Positions 1-7,857 are shown, counted from the stretch's first letter. The stretch: DNA of 32,690 nucleotides from an uncultured Bacteroidales bacterium (GCA_944320465.1 CALUHO010000036.1:1-32690); one strand, 5' to 3'. Made by a program: numbers and translations. The notes: a model not told the origin generated them from the letters alone.

Positions 1-76
1 ATGCCCGAAAGCCTCACTTTCCCAATCAAAAACGGACTCGGCGTGTCTAATGACCGATTTGGGTTTAAACAGCTTC
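1..76 (+). repeat. Right-hand part of family B nested in the right end of family A (cut by window edge)
   Basis: Positions 1-63 match the right half of the 193-bp family B element, including the terminal sequence gtctaatgaccgatttggg. The next bases, tttaaacagcttc (64-76), are the right end of family A. The same junction occurs at 17286/17287, so this is a second A::B nested copy in the same relative orientation. The left part lies outside the window. The base triplet after the A end is TCG, not the TNA seen beside most other copies, so this edge may be rearranged. Confidence 0.8.
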
Positions 77-107
77 TCGGCCGGGAGCAGGGCCAGGTTG
101 CTGGTTC

Positions 108-399
108 TGCCGGGGCGGGGAACCGAGCGCAGCGAGTTCATGAACACCTTGAAATTCTTTTCGCCGTGAATAAAGGAACGTGAAAACGAACCTTTCGATT
201 GAGCCGAGCGCAGAACCAAACGAATTTTGAGCTTTGATTCCATCGAAAACGGGCTGCGTTTCGGCCATTTCCGGACAAGCCTGGCCATGGCTCTCAACTT
301 GCACCGTTTTTGCCGAGGCGGAGAACCGAGCGCAGCGAGTTCATGAACACCTTGAAATTCTTTGCGCTGTGAATAAAGGAACGTGAAAACGAACCTTTT
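108..399 (+). repeat. Family D repeat, two direct copies (108-213 and 311-399)
   Basis: Two near-identical stretches lie about 203 bp apart. Both contain gaaccgagcgcagcgagttc, then atgaacaccttgaaattctt, then gtgaataaaggaacgtgaaa. A third copy in reverse orientation at 3116-3394 is split by a family B element. The sequence between the copies shares words with the core of the composite element at 9783-10364 (gccgagcgcagaaccaaac-like and cttgcac..tttt.gccgagg-like). No reading frame here resembles a protein. The stretch 1-436 as a whole holds only repeats. Confidence 0.8.
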
Positions 400-436
400 C
401 CGGCCAGAGGAGCATGGAAAGAAAATAATTTGTGCT

Positions 437-1186
437 ATGCAGAAAATCGTTGTTTTTACAGGAGCCGGGGTGAGCGCCGACAGCGGCATCGCCACTTTCC
501 GGGACTCGGACGGGCTTTGGGCCAATTACCGGATCGAGGATGTCTGTACGCCGGAGGCTTTGGTAAGCAACCGTCCGGTAGTGATAGACTTCTATAACCA
601 GCGCCGTCGGGAATTGTTGGAGAAAAAGCCTAATCCGGCACATTTCGCCTTGGCATCGCTGGAGCGGAAATACGAAGTAGAGGTGATTACCCAGAACATA
701 GACGACTTGCACGAACGGGCAGGAAGCAGCAAGATTACCCATTTGCACGGGGAGATGAACAAGTTGCGCAGCATGGCCGATCCGGAGAGGATTTATCCAA
801 TCGAAGGCTGGAAGGAAGCCGTGGCGGCGATGGCGGACGGCAAGGCAAGCGTGGATGATTTCACATCGGTCTGGAAGGAAGAGGTGGATGCCAAGGACAG
901 GTATGGCGATTTGTTGCGGCCGCATGTGGTCTTTTTCGGGGAACAGGTGCCCAATTACGATTTGGCTACCCGCATCGCCGCCACGGCCGACATTTTCATT
1001 GTCTGCGGCACTTCTTTGGCCGTGTACCCGGCAGCGGCCTTGGTTTATGCCGTCCGGCCCGGCGTGCCTGTTTATTTGGTGGATCCCAAGAAACCCGATT
1101 TGAGCCGTATCACGAACCCGGTGCATTTCATCCAGGAACGGGCCGCCGTCGGAATGCCGGAGCTTTGCGCCAGCTTGCTGGCTTGA
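437..1186 (+). CDS. Sir2-family NAD-dependent protein deacylase, zinc-less subgroup
   Basis: A 249-residue sirtuin, predicted to remove acyl groups from protein lysines using NAD+ in the cytoplasm. The NAD-binding GAGVSADSG is at residues 9-17, followed by FRD at 21-23. A QNID motif and the catalytic His (H104, in LHGEM) follow. FYNQR places Tyr53 and Arg56 as the YxxR pair that marks class III (desuccinylase/demalonylase-type) sirtuins. No zinc-binding CxxC pairs are present where CobB has them; the segment after HGEM is instead a charged, cysteine-free stretch. An in-frame upstream ATG at 383 exists, but its 18 extra codons begin in the family D repeat, so the start at 437, immediately before the conserved KIVVFTGAG, was chosen. 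The gene converges on the lipoprotein gene. Family assignment is firm; acyl preference is inferred from YxxR only. Confidence 0.9.
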   Translation: MQKIVVFTGAGVSADSGIATFRDSDGLWANYRIEDVCTPEALVSNRPVVIDFYNQRRRELLEKKPNPAHFALASLERKYEVEVITQNIDDLHERAGSSKITHLHGEMNKLRSMADPERIYPIEGWKEAVAAMADGKASVDDFTSVWKEEVDAKDRYGDLLRPHVVFFGEQVPNYDLATRIAATADIFIVCGTSLAVYPAAALVYAVRPGVPVYLVDPKKPDLSRITNPVHFIQERAAVGMPELCASLLA

Positions 1187-1232
1187 ACCGCTGGGCGTGT
1201 GTATCGGGACAAGGCCTTGGGGTTCGTCGGGC

Positions 1233-1314
1233 CGGACGGTGTACCCGGGCGGGCAAGATGCCAGGTCCTGCAGGCGGGAACGCTGCCGATGGACTGTCAT
1301 TGGTACACCGTCCG
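1233..1314. terminator. Inverted repeat between convergent genes, probable bidirectional terminator
   Basis: CGGACGGTGTACC (1233-1245) and GGTACACCGTCCG (1302-1314) form a perfect 13-bp inverted repeat around a 56-nt loop. It fills the short gap between the sirtuin (+) and the lipoprotein gene (-). There is no strong T-tract, so the terminator role rests on position and stem strength. The loop contains cgggcaagatgcc, resembling a small hairpin inside family B. Confidence 0.55.
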
Positions 1315-1321
1315 TCGTGCC

Positions 1322-2419
1322 TTAAAGGGCTGTCGGCCGCGCTTTCCTCTTTTTCCTCTTCAAGCAGAGGATGGGAATGCCTATGAGTAGGATGAAGCTG
1401 GCTATGAAAGCCCAGATATTGGCTTTGCGGGAGGTGGCTTGCATTTGCAGGTCGGAAAACAAGAGCCGGTACCCGTCCACTTTCCAGACCGGATGGCCTT
1501 CTTCAAAACGCAAGGCGTTGCTTTCCACGATTTTCCCTGGCAAGTCCATGCGGTAAACGAACACATAGGAGAAATATCGGATGATTTTCGTTTTTTCTTG
1601 GTACAGGGAATCGGCTTCGGCCTCGCGTGTCCGGTAGAGGGAGGTCGTTTCATCCTTCTTCCAACGGGCATCCCATTCCCGGCAGAAATCCGCCAATTCG
1701 TCGTTGTTTCCTATTTCGTTTGATTTTAATTGATTGTAAATAATATCCTTGTCGGCCAGCATCCGCTTCCGGAGAGATGTGTCCGCCAGGCTGTACAGGA
1801 TGGCGAAATTGGTCTCGAACAAGGATTTGTTGTACCATTGCACAAATTTGGTGTTCAGTTCGTCCAGGTATTCATAGGCTTCCACGCCGATCCAGCCTTG
1901 GGGAAGCGGTGCATTGCCGAAGAAAACGGATTGCTCCTCGGCGGAAAGGAAGTCGGAGAGGGGAACCGGCAATCCTTCAATCTGCCGTATCGTGCCATGG
2001 TAGGTGTAATAGGTGTAGAACCATTTGAATCGCTTTCCAAGCTGTTCCTTTGGTTCGAACATGGGGTTCCCGTCAGGCGGCACGGAGCGGAAGAAAGGCT
2101 TCGCATCCTCGATTCTGGCGTAATCGGTGTTGATTTTCATGTTGACAGGGATGGATTCCCCGTAAAACCCGATCAGGGAATCTGTTTCAAGGTGTTTCAC
2201 ATGGACCGGGTTAGGCTGGCTGAAATCCATGCGGAGTCTTGGCGGGGTCTGTTCCGGGATAAGGGAGGAGTCGCTGTAACAGGTTCGCCGGACCGAAAGG
2301 TCGGGATTGACTTGGGTGTGGATGTAAAATGGCGTTTCGCAGCTGCTTAATAAAATGGCGGCACAGGCGGAAAAGCCGAGGCCTGCTTTTTTCAGGTAGT
2401 GCATGTCCGATGTTTTCAT
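1322..2419 (-). CDS. Predicted lipoprotein with C-terminal transmembrane segment, function unknown
   Basis: A 365-residue protein with a lipoprotein signal peptide: KK near the N-terminus, a hydrophobic core, and lipobox LSSC with the lipidated Cys at about residue 27. The C-terminus has a second hydrophobic segment (WAFIASFILLIGIPILC) followed by a basic KRKKRK tail. This suggests an envelope protein anchored at both ends, with the region between them outside the cytoplasm. The middle is rich in charged and aromatic residues, and I do not recognise a domain. The frame stays open upstream to 2557, overlapping the previous gene, but the signal peptide fixes the start at 2419; an ATG at 2404 is the alternative. 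It lies downstream of the sigma factor and the 169-residue membrane protein on the same strand, so it may be a target or partner of that sigma system. Confidence 0.75.
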   Translation of the reverse strand: MKTSDMHYLKKAGLGFSACAAILLSSCETPFYIHTQVNPDLSVRRTCYSDSSLIPEQTPPRLRMDFSQPNPVHVKHLETDSLIGFYGESIPVNMKINTDYARIEDAKPFFRSVPPDGNPMFEPKEQLGKRFKWFYTYYTYHGTIRQIEGLPVPLSDFLSAEEQSVFFGNAPLPQGWIGVEAYEYLDELNTKFVQWYNKSLFETNFAILYSLADTSLRKRMLADKDIIYNQLKSNEIGNNDELADFCREWDARWKKDETTSLYRTREAEADSLYQEKTKIIRYFSYVFVYRMDLPGKIVESNALRFEEGHPVWKVDGYRLLFSDLQMQATSRKANIWAFIASFILLIGIPILCLKRKKRKARPTAL

Positions 2420-2510
2420 GATGGGTTGTTTTTGTGTTTTCCGGGTGACTGTTCCTTTCTCTGTAAGCGGGATGATTATGCTTTGGATACCATGCCGGAG
2501 CGTTTGCCGG

Positions 2511-3020
2511 TCATTTGGCCGGAATCTCGTTTTTCCGGCAGGTTCCCCGGTATCCATCCCGGAGTTTGCTTATGTAGGCCTGACGGGCTTGGGAATTCAG
2601 ATAGGCTTGGTAAAGGCGTGGCAACCGCTCCGATTCCTGTCCCAGGATGAGGTTGGATTGGCCTTGGCGGGCATCCGGCGGACAGAGTAGGGTCGTGTTT
2701 TTGTCAACATCCTTTGCTTCCTTGGATGAAGCTGCGGTTTCCACTGCTTTGCCGTCTGGAACAAGCCGGGGCGTATATGCCCAAAGGAATACAATCAGGA
2801 AAAGGGCGGCTATCGGGGCGACCGCTTGGGAAAAGAATCTGAAATGGGCCAAGGTTATGGGAGCGTTTTGCATGGCCTGTTCTTTCCGGGCGATTTTCTC
2901 TTGTACGGCTTGTTCAAAGCCGGAGTCGTCCCATCGGGTCTGCCGGTTCTCTTGCTTGAGTGCCCGGATGAAGCTGTCAAGGTTGTCGGGTTCCATTTTC
3001 TGTATTTTCTTGAAAGTCAT
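2511..3020 (-). CDS. Single-pass membrane protein, candidate anti-sigma factor
   Basis: A 169-residue protein. Residues 1-60 are charged and probably cytoplasmic (DSFIRALKQE, then KIARKEQAMQ). One membrane segment follows at about 65-85 (AVAPIAALFLIVFLWAY). The C-terminal half is polar and presumably periplasmic. Met9 (base 2996) is an equally good start. The order sigma factor, small protein with a cytoplasmic N-terminus and one membrane helix, then envelope lipoprotein is the usual layout of an ECF sigma / anti-sigma system, but no zinc-finger or FecR-type anti-sigma motif is visible. The role is therefore inferred from topology and position. The 378-bp gap to the sigma gene is filled by repeats D and B, unusual for a pair that is normally tightly coupled. 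Confidence 0.65.
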   Translation of the reverse strand: MTFKKIQKMEPDNLDSFIRALKQENRQTRWDDSGFEQAVQEKIARKEQAMQNAPITLAHFRFFSQAVAPIAALFLIVFLWAYTPRLVPDGKAVETAASSKEAKDVDKNTTLLCPPDARQGQSNLILGQESERLPRLYQAYLNSQARQAYISKLRDGYRGTCRKNEIPAK

Positions 3021-3115
3021 TGTTCTTTATCGGGGATGGGAGGTTTCTACTTCTGCGTTTTCCCATTCCGTTCATCGGTTGCGGCTTCCCGGATTCTTTT
3101 CAGGAGCCGTTTTTT

Positions 3116-3394
3116 GTTCGTTTTCACGTTCCTTTATCCCAAATCGGTCATTAGACTTTGGGGAGATTGCCCGCTTGTGTCATGCAGCATGCTTCTCGTC
3201 TAGCCGAAGGCGTAGCGGGCTACGTCGAGGCGTAGCGAGAATCAGGATGCGGACAGAGGCGGGCAAGATGCCCGAAAGCCTCACTTTCCCAATCAAAAAC
3301 GGACTAGGCGTGTCTAATGACCGATTTGGGTTTATTCACGGCACAAAGATTTCAAAGGTGTTCATGAACTCGCTGCGCTCGGCTCAATCGAAAA
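3116..3394 (-). repeat. Family D copy interrupted by a family B element
   Basis: The reverse complement of the 119-213 repeat appears here in two pieces: gttcgttttcacgttccttt before 3138, and ttcacggc with ttcatgaactcgctgcgctc after 3330. The intact versions at 119-213 and 322-399 give the empty-site sequence. The copy starts 4 bp downstream of the sigma factor stop codon. Confidence 0.85.
3138..3330 (+). mobile_element. Family B MITE-like element, 193 bp, complete, with 5-bp target duplication
   Basis: The ends are perfect 19-bp inverted repeats: cccaaatcggtcattagac at 3138-3156, with its reverse complement at 3312-3330. TTTAT flanks both sides (3133-3137 and 3331-3335). The interior folds back on itself: TTGCCCGC pairs with GCGGGCAA, TTCTCG with CGAGAA, and GCGTAGC with GCTACG. 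It therefore forms an almost full-length hairpin and encodes no protein. A transposase acting in trans must be assumed. Fragments or copies also lie at 1-63, 8034-8115, 9783-10364 (composite) and 17094-17286. Confidence 0.9.
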
Positions 3395-3398
3395 GTCC

Positions 3399-4034
3399 CT
3401 ACGGACCGTTGCTTCTTCCTTCATAATACTGCTCGAATCGCTTGCGGATGCTTTGGCGGGCCCAGTAAAGGTTGCTTTTGATCTGGTCCGGATTCAAGCC
3501 GGTAATGAATGCGGTCTCTTCGGTAGAGAGCCCTTCTATTTCTTTGAGGAGGAAGACGCTTTTTTGTTTCGGGCTCAAGCCTTGGCTTATTTTTTCGAAA
3601 ACCCGCCAGGACTCTCCCGCAATCCATTGCTCTTCGGGCGATTCGCTCTGTCTTTCATTGCCTTGGCCCGGATGGAAATCCGCTTGTCTGGATGCCTGTG
3701 TCCGGGAGCTGCCTGGAAACCCGAGGAAGGAGAATGCTTTCATCCATTTTGCACGTCGGAGCCTGTCTATGCACAGGTTGTTGGTTATCCGGTAAATCCA
3801 TGTGGAAAGACTGAAACGGGCATCGAATTTCCCGGCTTCGAGCCAGATTTTGACAAAGACATCCTGGGTAATGTCTTCGGCATCTTCGGCATTCCCTGTC
3901 ATGCGCAACGCTATCCGGAAGACGGTTTGGCGGTATTGCCGCGACAACAGGTTGAACGCCTCTTTGTCTTTGCGGATGATGGCTTCCATCCATTCTTTTT
4001 CGGTGTCCGGCCGGATGCGTGAGTCTTTTTTCAT
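3399..4034 (-). CDS. RNA polymerase sigma factor, ECF (sigma-70 family)
   Basis: A 211-residue sigma factor with the two-domain ECF layout. Region 2 covers roughly residues 20-95 (YRQTVFRIALRMTGN, EDAEDITQDVFVKIW, then STWIYRITNNLCIDRLRR). A linker carries a hydrophilic Gln/Arg-rich stretch. Region 4 covers about 150-200 (LSPKQKSVFLLKEIEGLS, then DQIKSNLYWARQSIRKRF), which is the helix-turn-helix that reads the -35 region. It would direct RNA polymerase to a small regulon, probably envelope-related given the membrane protein and lipoprotein downstream on the same strand. A TAnnTTTG motif lies 44 bp upstream of the start. The stop codon abuts the family D repeat, so repeat insertion has separated it from its likely anti-sigma partner. 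Confidence 0.9.
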   Translation of the reverse strand: MKKDSRIRPDTEKEWMEAIIRKDKEAFNLLSRQYRQTVFRIALRMTGNAEDAEDITQDVFVKIWLEAGKFDARFSLSTWIYRITNNLCIDRLRRAKWMKAFSFLGFPGSSRTQASRQADFHPGQGNERQSESPEEQWIAGESWRVFEKISQGLSPKQKSVFLLKEIEGLSTEETAFITGLNPDQIKSNLYWARQSIRKRFEQYYEGRSNGP

Positions 4035-4077
4035 AGAGGATGGCTTTTACCTTTTACTATGATACGGACGAGGCTGG

Positions 4078-4085
4078 CAAAAGTA
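4078..4085 (-). promoter_or_regulatory. Bacteroidetes-type -7 motif upstream of the sigma factor gene
   Basis: The minus strand reads TACTTTTG, an exact TAnnTTTG match, about 44 bp before the start codon at 4034. Transcription would begin near 4071 and leave a leader of roughly 37 nt. No clear -33 TTTG lies at the expected distance. Nothing else is recognisable in the gap 4035-4327. Confidence 0.5.
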
Positions 4086-4327
4086 AAATCGGGTACAGGA
4101 ACGGTCGCGGCCTGGCGAGGCTGCCGGATTTGGAGGCTTTGGATTCGGGCATGAACGGGGAATGGGTACCCGGCATGGCTGTCATATTTGATTTGGACGA
4201 ATTTGGATCCAATCAGTATTGGAGCGGTCTTGCTTGGGTATCGGGGAGTTCCGGGGCATTGGGCCGGAATCCCGGAGCGTTTGCCGGAAATCCGGGCGGA
4301 TCCTTGCAGGACGGTATCAGTCTGTTT

Positions 4328-6286
4328 CTATGGTTGGTTTTCACTGGACTTGGCATCCGGAAGTGCGGAGGCCGTGTCTTTGCTCTCTGGTGGCAGCAAA
4401 GACCGGACTTGCCCGTTTTCTTGGATGTAGCGGAGGAGCCGGGCGTAGAACGGGTGCCGGCTCAAGGTACCGGCATCGCCTACGATGATGAGCTTCATCC
4501 GCGCTCGTGTCATGGCCACGTTCATGCGCCTCAAGTCGCGCAGGAAACCGATCCTGCCTTGTTCGTTGGCACGGACCAGGCTGATCAGGATGACGTCGCG
4601 TTCCTGGCCTTGGAAGCCGTCCACCGTATGTACCGTGAACAGCGGGCGGAAGGCTTTCAGGGCCGTTGTCTTTTTGAGCAGGCTCCGCAGGTGATAGACC
4701 TGCGCCTTGTAGGGCGAGATCAATCCGAAATCGATTCGGTCTTCCAAGATCCGTTCCGGGCCGACTTCCTCGATATAAGCCTGCAAGGTCGAAACCAACA
4801 GGGAGGCTTCTTCCGGGTTGGCTCGACTCTGGCTGTCCTCTCGCAGGCTTTCCTCGAAACCGAGTTGGGAAGTGTCGATCCAGACCAGGGGCGTGTCCAA
4901 GCTGAAGATCAGGCGGTCTTTGACCTCGGACGCCGCCTGGAGCATGTCCTGATAGAACCAATGCGAAGAGAATCCCATGATAGTCTCGTTCATCCGGTAT
5001 TGGATTGTTAGCAAAGAAACGCATTCCGGTTTCCGTTCCGCGATTTTCTGCATCAGCGTGTGATCCAATCCAGCCCGAGCCGCCTCGTGGCATTTGATGG
5101 TGGGCGGCAGCTGGTGGTGGTCGCCTGCCAGGATGACCCGGTTTGCCTTGCGGAGCGCAATCCAGCAGGCGGCTTCCAAGGCTTGCGAAGCCTCGTCGAT
5201 GAAAAGCGATCTGAATTTGCGGTGCGACAATACTTGCTTGGCCGAGCCGACCAAGGTGCAAGCTACTACGTGCGCTTCATCGAAAAGTTCGGTATTGATT
5301 TTGATTTCCAAGGCAGTAGCTCGCGAACGCAGCTTGCCGAGACGGTTTCGGGCCGATTCCTTGTCCTCCCGTTTCATCTTGCCAAGCCGGGAGGAAATCT
5401 CGCGGACAGCCTTGCGGATGCTCCAGAGCTCAGGATAGTCGGGATGGGCTTCGAAGCGGCGTTCATAGGTGAAAGACAGCATCTTGTCGTTGACGCGGCT
5501 GGGGTTGCCGATGCGGAGTACGTGCAGTCCCCGGTCGGTCAGTTTTTCCGATATCCAGTCCACCGCCGTGTTGCTCTGGGCGCAGACAAGGACTTGGTTT
5601 TCCCGGTGCAGGGTTTCGTAGATGGCTTCCACCAAGGTGGTCGTCTTGCCTGTGCCCGGAGGACCATGCACTATGGCCACGTCCTTGGCTTCCAGGACTT
5701 GGTTCACCGCGGCTTCCTGCGAGCTGTTCAGCCAAGGGAAACGCATCGGGGACAGTTTCAGCCGGTTCGCGGGCTGCTTGCCCAGCAGGATTTCCCGCAG
5801 TTCGGCCAAGCGGTTGCCTTGCGCCTGGCTGACGGCCGATAGGGCATCGAACATTTCCCGGTACGAGCTTTCATCGAAATAGAGCTGGATGCCGATTTCC
5901 CGGAACAGGTTCAGCTGGATGATGGCCGATGCCGACGGCAAGACGATCCCCATCCGGTTTTCGTTGACATAGCTGACCGAAGCGTTGAATTTGAGGTATT
6001 CGATTCTGCCGTCCGGGCGGGTATGGAAAAAACGAACCGGCTTGCCATACTCGAAAGCGTGTTCCACATCCGTGCCGGACAGGCGTTCGATTTCGATGAC
6101 AAACTGGTTCAGTGCGTTGTACCGCTCTCTCCCCAGCCGGAGCGGATACCAGCAGACTCCCTGCTGGATGCGGCGGGCGATGCCGGCTTTCTCGGTCTGC
6201 TCCCGGAACATCTCCTTTTCCTGCTCGAACTCCATTTGCAGGAGGCGGTATTGGTTTTGCAGTTCGGCGAGGACGATTTGGGACAT
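4328..6286 (-). CDS. Superfamily 1 helicase, SMUBP-2/IGHMBP2-like (AAA_11/AAA_12)
   Basis: A 652-residue ATP-dependent DNA/RNA helicase of the UPF1-like group. The N-terminal third (1-190) is the accessory/beta-barrel part with a charged coiled start (QMEFEQEKEMFREQ). Walker A is GPPGTGKTTT at 208-217 and motif II is DEAS at 364-367. Motif III follows as LAGDHHQLPPT, and motif IV/V regions as ISPYKAQV and VHTVDGFQGQERDVI. Motif VI is NVAMTRARMKLIIVGD. All core motifs are intact, so it should be active. The Ser/Pro-rich tail after ENGQVRSLL looks dispensable. It acts in the cytoplasm on nucleic acid, but the substrate cannot be told from sequence. Its start lies 21 bp downstream (in its own direction) of a family A element, so its promoter is either within that element or upstream with the dehydrogenase gene. 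Confidence 0.9.
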   Translation of the reverse strand: MSQIVLAELQNQYRLLQMEFEQEKEMFREQTEKAGIARRIQQGVCWYPLRLGRERYNALNQFVIEIERLSGTDVEHAFEYGKPVRFFHTRPDGRIEYLKFNASVSYVNENRMGIVLPSASAIIQLNLFREIGIQLYFDESSYREMFDALSAVSQAQGNRLAELREILLGKQPANRLKLSPMRFPWLNSSQEAAVNQVLEAKDVAIVHGPPGTGKTTTLVEAIYETLHRENQVLVCAQSNTAVDWISEKLTDRGLHVLRIGNPSRVNDKMLSFTYERRFEAHPDYPELWSIRKAVREISSRLGKMKREDKESARNRLGKLRSRATALEIKINTELFDEAHVVACTLVGSAKQVLSHRKFRSLFIDEASQALEAACWIALRKANRVILAGDHHQLPPTIKCHEAARAGLDHTLMQKIAERKPECVSLLTIQYRMNETIMGFSSHWFYQDMLQAASEVKDRLIFSLDTPLVWIDTSQLGFEESLREDSQSRANPEEASLLVSTLQAYIEEVGPERILEDRIDFGLISPYKAQVYHLRSLLKKTTALKAFRPLFTVHTVDGFQGQERDVILISLVRANEQGRIGFLRDLRRMNVAMTRARMKLIIVGDAGTLSRHPFYARLLRYIQENGQVRSLLPPESKDTASALPDAKSSENQP

Positions 6287-6307
6287 GGAAGGGAAAAAGA
6301 ATTGTTA

Positions 6308-6511
6308 GAATCTGTTTAAAATTTATTGTAATCCTGAAAAGAATGGATTTTCAGGGGGCGGTTTCAGGATTTTGTTTGTCCATCGGGGGCTATTTCGGGT
6401 CTTGCTTGCGTTTTTCACGTCAGATAGCTGGGCTATCCTCCTTTGAAAAACGCGGCGCCATCCCTCGAAATCCCCTCCCGATGGCCTAAACAAATAAATT
6501 TAAACAGCTTC
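6308..6511 (-). mobile_element. Family A MITE-like element, 204 bp, at the stop codon of the dehydrogenase gene
   Basis: The ends are gaatctgtttaaa (one mismatch to consensus gaagctgtttaaa) and tttaaacagcttc. The flanking 3-bp duplication is TTA at 6305-6307 and 6512-6514. The second TTA, read on the minus strand, is the TAA stop codon of the dehydrogenase. The interior forms a long hairpin (gcgtttttca / tgaaaaacgc around gatagctgggctatc) and a smaller one (tcctgaaa / ttttcagga). There is no coding capacity. It separates the dehydrogenase from the helicase. Confidence 0.88.
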
Positions 6512-7444
6512 TTAATTGACAACGTTCGTGGGCCGCCCCGCAAAGAAATTGATGATGTTCGACAGTGCTTCGGTGCTGGTGGCTTCCCGTGTCTCGTAGG
6601 TAGCCGTCCCGATATGCGGCACCAAGACCGCGTTGGAGAACTGGTAGAGCTTGCTGTTGACCGACGGTTCTTTTTCGTAGACATCCAAGCCTGCGCCAGC
6701 GATTTCTCCAGTTTCGAGCGCTTCGGCCAAAGCATTCTCGTCTACTACGGCTCCCCGGGAGGTGTTGATGAAGTAGGCCGAGGATTTCATCATGGCAAAT
6801 TCCTTCTTGCCTATCAGCTTGGTGTTTTCTTTGTTGAGCGGCACATGAACCGAAACCACATCGGCTTGTTCAAGCAATTCTTCCATGCTGAGCCGCTTGT
6901 ATCCCGGTACTTCGGTATGGCGGTTGCAATAGACGATTTTCATTCCGAAGGCTTCGGCTTTCTTGGCCAGGTTCTGCCCGATCCGTCCCATGCCGATGAT
7001 ACCGAGTGTCTTGCCTTCTACCGTGTGTCCCAAGAGATTGTGTTTCCACAATTCTTCTTTCTGCAAGCGGATTTTGATATTGAGTTCCCCGATCCGGCGA
7101 GCCACAGCCAGAATCAGGCCCATGGCCAGCTCGGCGGTAGGATTGCAGACCGATTTAGGGGTGTTGGTCACGGTGATTTTCTTGCTGCGGGCATATTCGA
7201 TGTCTATATTGTTGAAGCCTGCCCCGAAATTGGAGATGATTTTAAGCCGTTTTCCGGCATCGATCATCTGGTTCATTACCGGATAGGTGAAATAGGAAAC
7301 GAACGCATCGTATTCGGGGATCAGTTTCAGCAATTCTTCCTGGCTGAAGCAGTCCTGGTCTTCGGCTGGGAAGGTGATGGTCCAATCGGCGGGCATGTTC
7401 GCGAAAGGCGAACGGGGAATCTGATGAGCGATGAGGATTTTCAT
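6512..7444 (-). CDS. D-2-hydroxyacid dehydrogenase, probably glyoxylate/hydroxypyruvate reductase-like
   Basis: A 310-residue NAD(P)-dependent oxidoreductase that interconverts 2-keto acids and D-2-hydroxy acids. The Rossmann motif GMGRIG is at 151-156. The catalytic set is complete: Arg230 in NTSRG, Glu259 in VYEKEP and His277 in PHIGTAT. NFGAGFNNID (72-81) is the conserved substrate-side loop. Length is normal. The residue after the Rossmann beta-strand is Cys-Asn-Arg (173-175), and an Arg there often means NADPH use. A glycerate kinase gene lies divergently about 1 kb away, which favours a hydroxypyruvate/glycerate role over D-lactate, but this is inference. A family A element is inserted precisely at its stop codon, leaving the protein whole. 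A TACATTTG motif lies about 107 bp upstream. Confidence 0.88.
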   Translation of the reverse strand: MKILIAHQIPRSPFANMPADWTITFPAEDQDCFSQEELLKLIPEYDAFVSYFTYPVMNQMIDAGKRLKIISNFGAGFNNIDIEYARSKKITVTNTPKSVCNPTAELAMGLILAVARRIGELNIKIRLQKEELWKHNLLGHTVEGKTLGIIGMGRIGQNLAKKAEAFGMKIVYCNRHTEVPGYKRLSMEELLEQADVVSVHVPLNKENTKLIGKKEFAMMKSSAYFINTSRGAVVDENALAEALETGEIAGAGLDVYEKEPSVNSKLYQFSNAVLVPHIGTATYETREATSTEALSNIINFFAGRPTNVVN

Positions 7445-7550
7445 GCGTTTATTAAGTTTTAGGGGTTTGAACCCGGAGCTATTCTTGCAGGAAATATTCC
7501 AGGCATAGGAGTCTTGCCGGGAAATAAGATAGTCTGGCCGACAAGGTTCG

Positions 7551-7558
7551 CAAATGTA
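7551..7558 (-). promoter_or_regulatory. -7 motif for the dehydrogenase gene
   Basis: The minus strand reads TACATTTG, an exact TAnnTTTG match, which would give a leader of about 100 nt before the start at 7444. No convincing -33 box. The gap 7445-8178 also holds a family A element, a long inverted repeat and a family B fragment, all listed separately. Confidence 0.45.
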
Positions 7559-7616
7559 ATCAAAATCCGGAAGCGTGCCGCAGGGAAAATATCCGAAAAA
7601 TCTTAAAAAATGTTAA

Positions 7617-7819
7617 GAAGCTGTTTAAATTTATTTGTTTAGGCCATCGGGAGGGGATTTCGAGGGATTTTGCTGCGTTTTTCAAAGGAGGATAGCTAAG
7701 CTATCTGACGTGAAAAACGCAAAAAAGACCCGAAATAGCCCCCGATGGGCAAACAAAATCCTGAAACCGGTTCCTGAAAATTCATTTTTTCAGGATTGCA
7801 AGAAATTTTAAACAGCTTC
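7617..7819 (+). mobile_element. Family A MITE-like element, 203 bp, complete
   Basis: The ends are gaagctgtttaaa and tttaaacagcttc, flanked by TAA on both sides (7614-7616 and 7820-7822). The interior folds into a near full-length hairpin: ccatcgggaggggatttcg pairs with cgaaatagcccccgatgg, and gcgtttttca with tgaaaaacgc, around the palindrome gatagctaagctatc. A second hairpin (tcctgaaa / tttcagga) lies near the right end. No coding capacity. Confidence 0.88.
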
Positions 7820-7857
7820 TAAAAATGCAGGGAGATAGGCCGGGATGCCAGGGCCAT

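Noticed and set aside
383..436. Upstream start for the sirtuin
   Set aside because: The extra codons begin in the family D repeat, and the conserved fold starts right after Met at 437.
341..1300. Long minus-strand frame opposite the sirtuin
   Set aside because: It is the shadow of a clearly homologous gene, low in plausible protein features and overlapping it entirely.
4040..5011. 323-codon plus-strand frame opposite the helicase end
   Set aside because: It overlaps conserved helicase motifs V and VI on the other strand and resembles no family.
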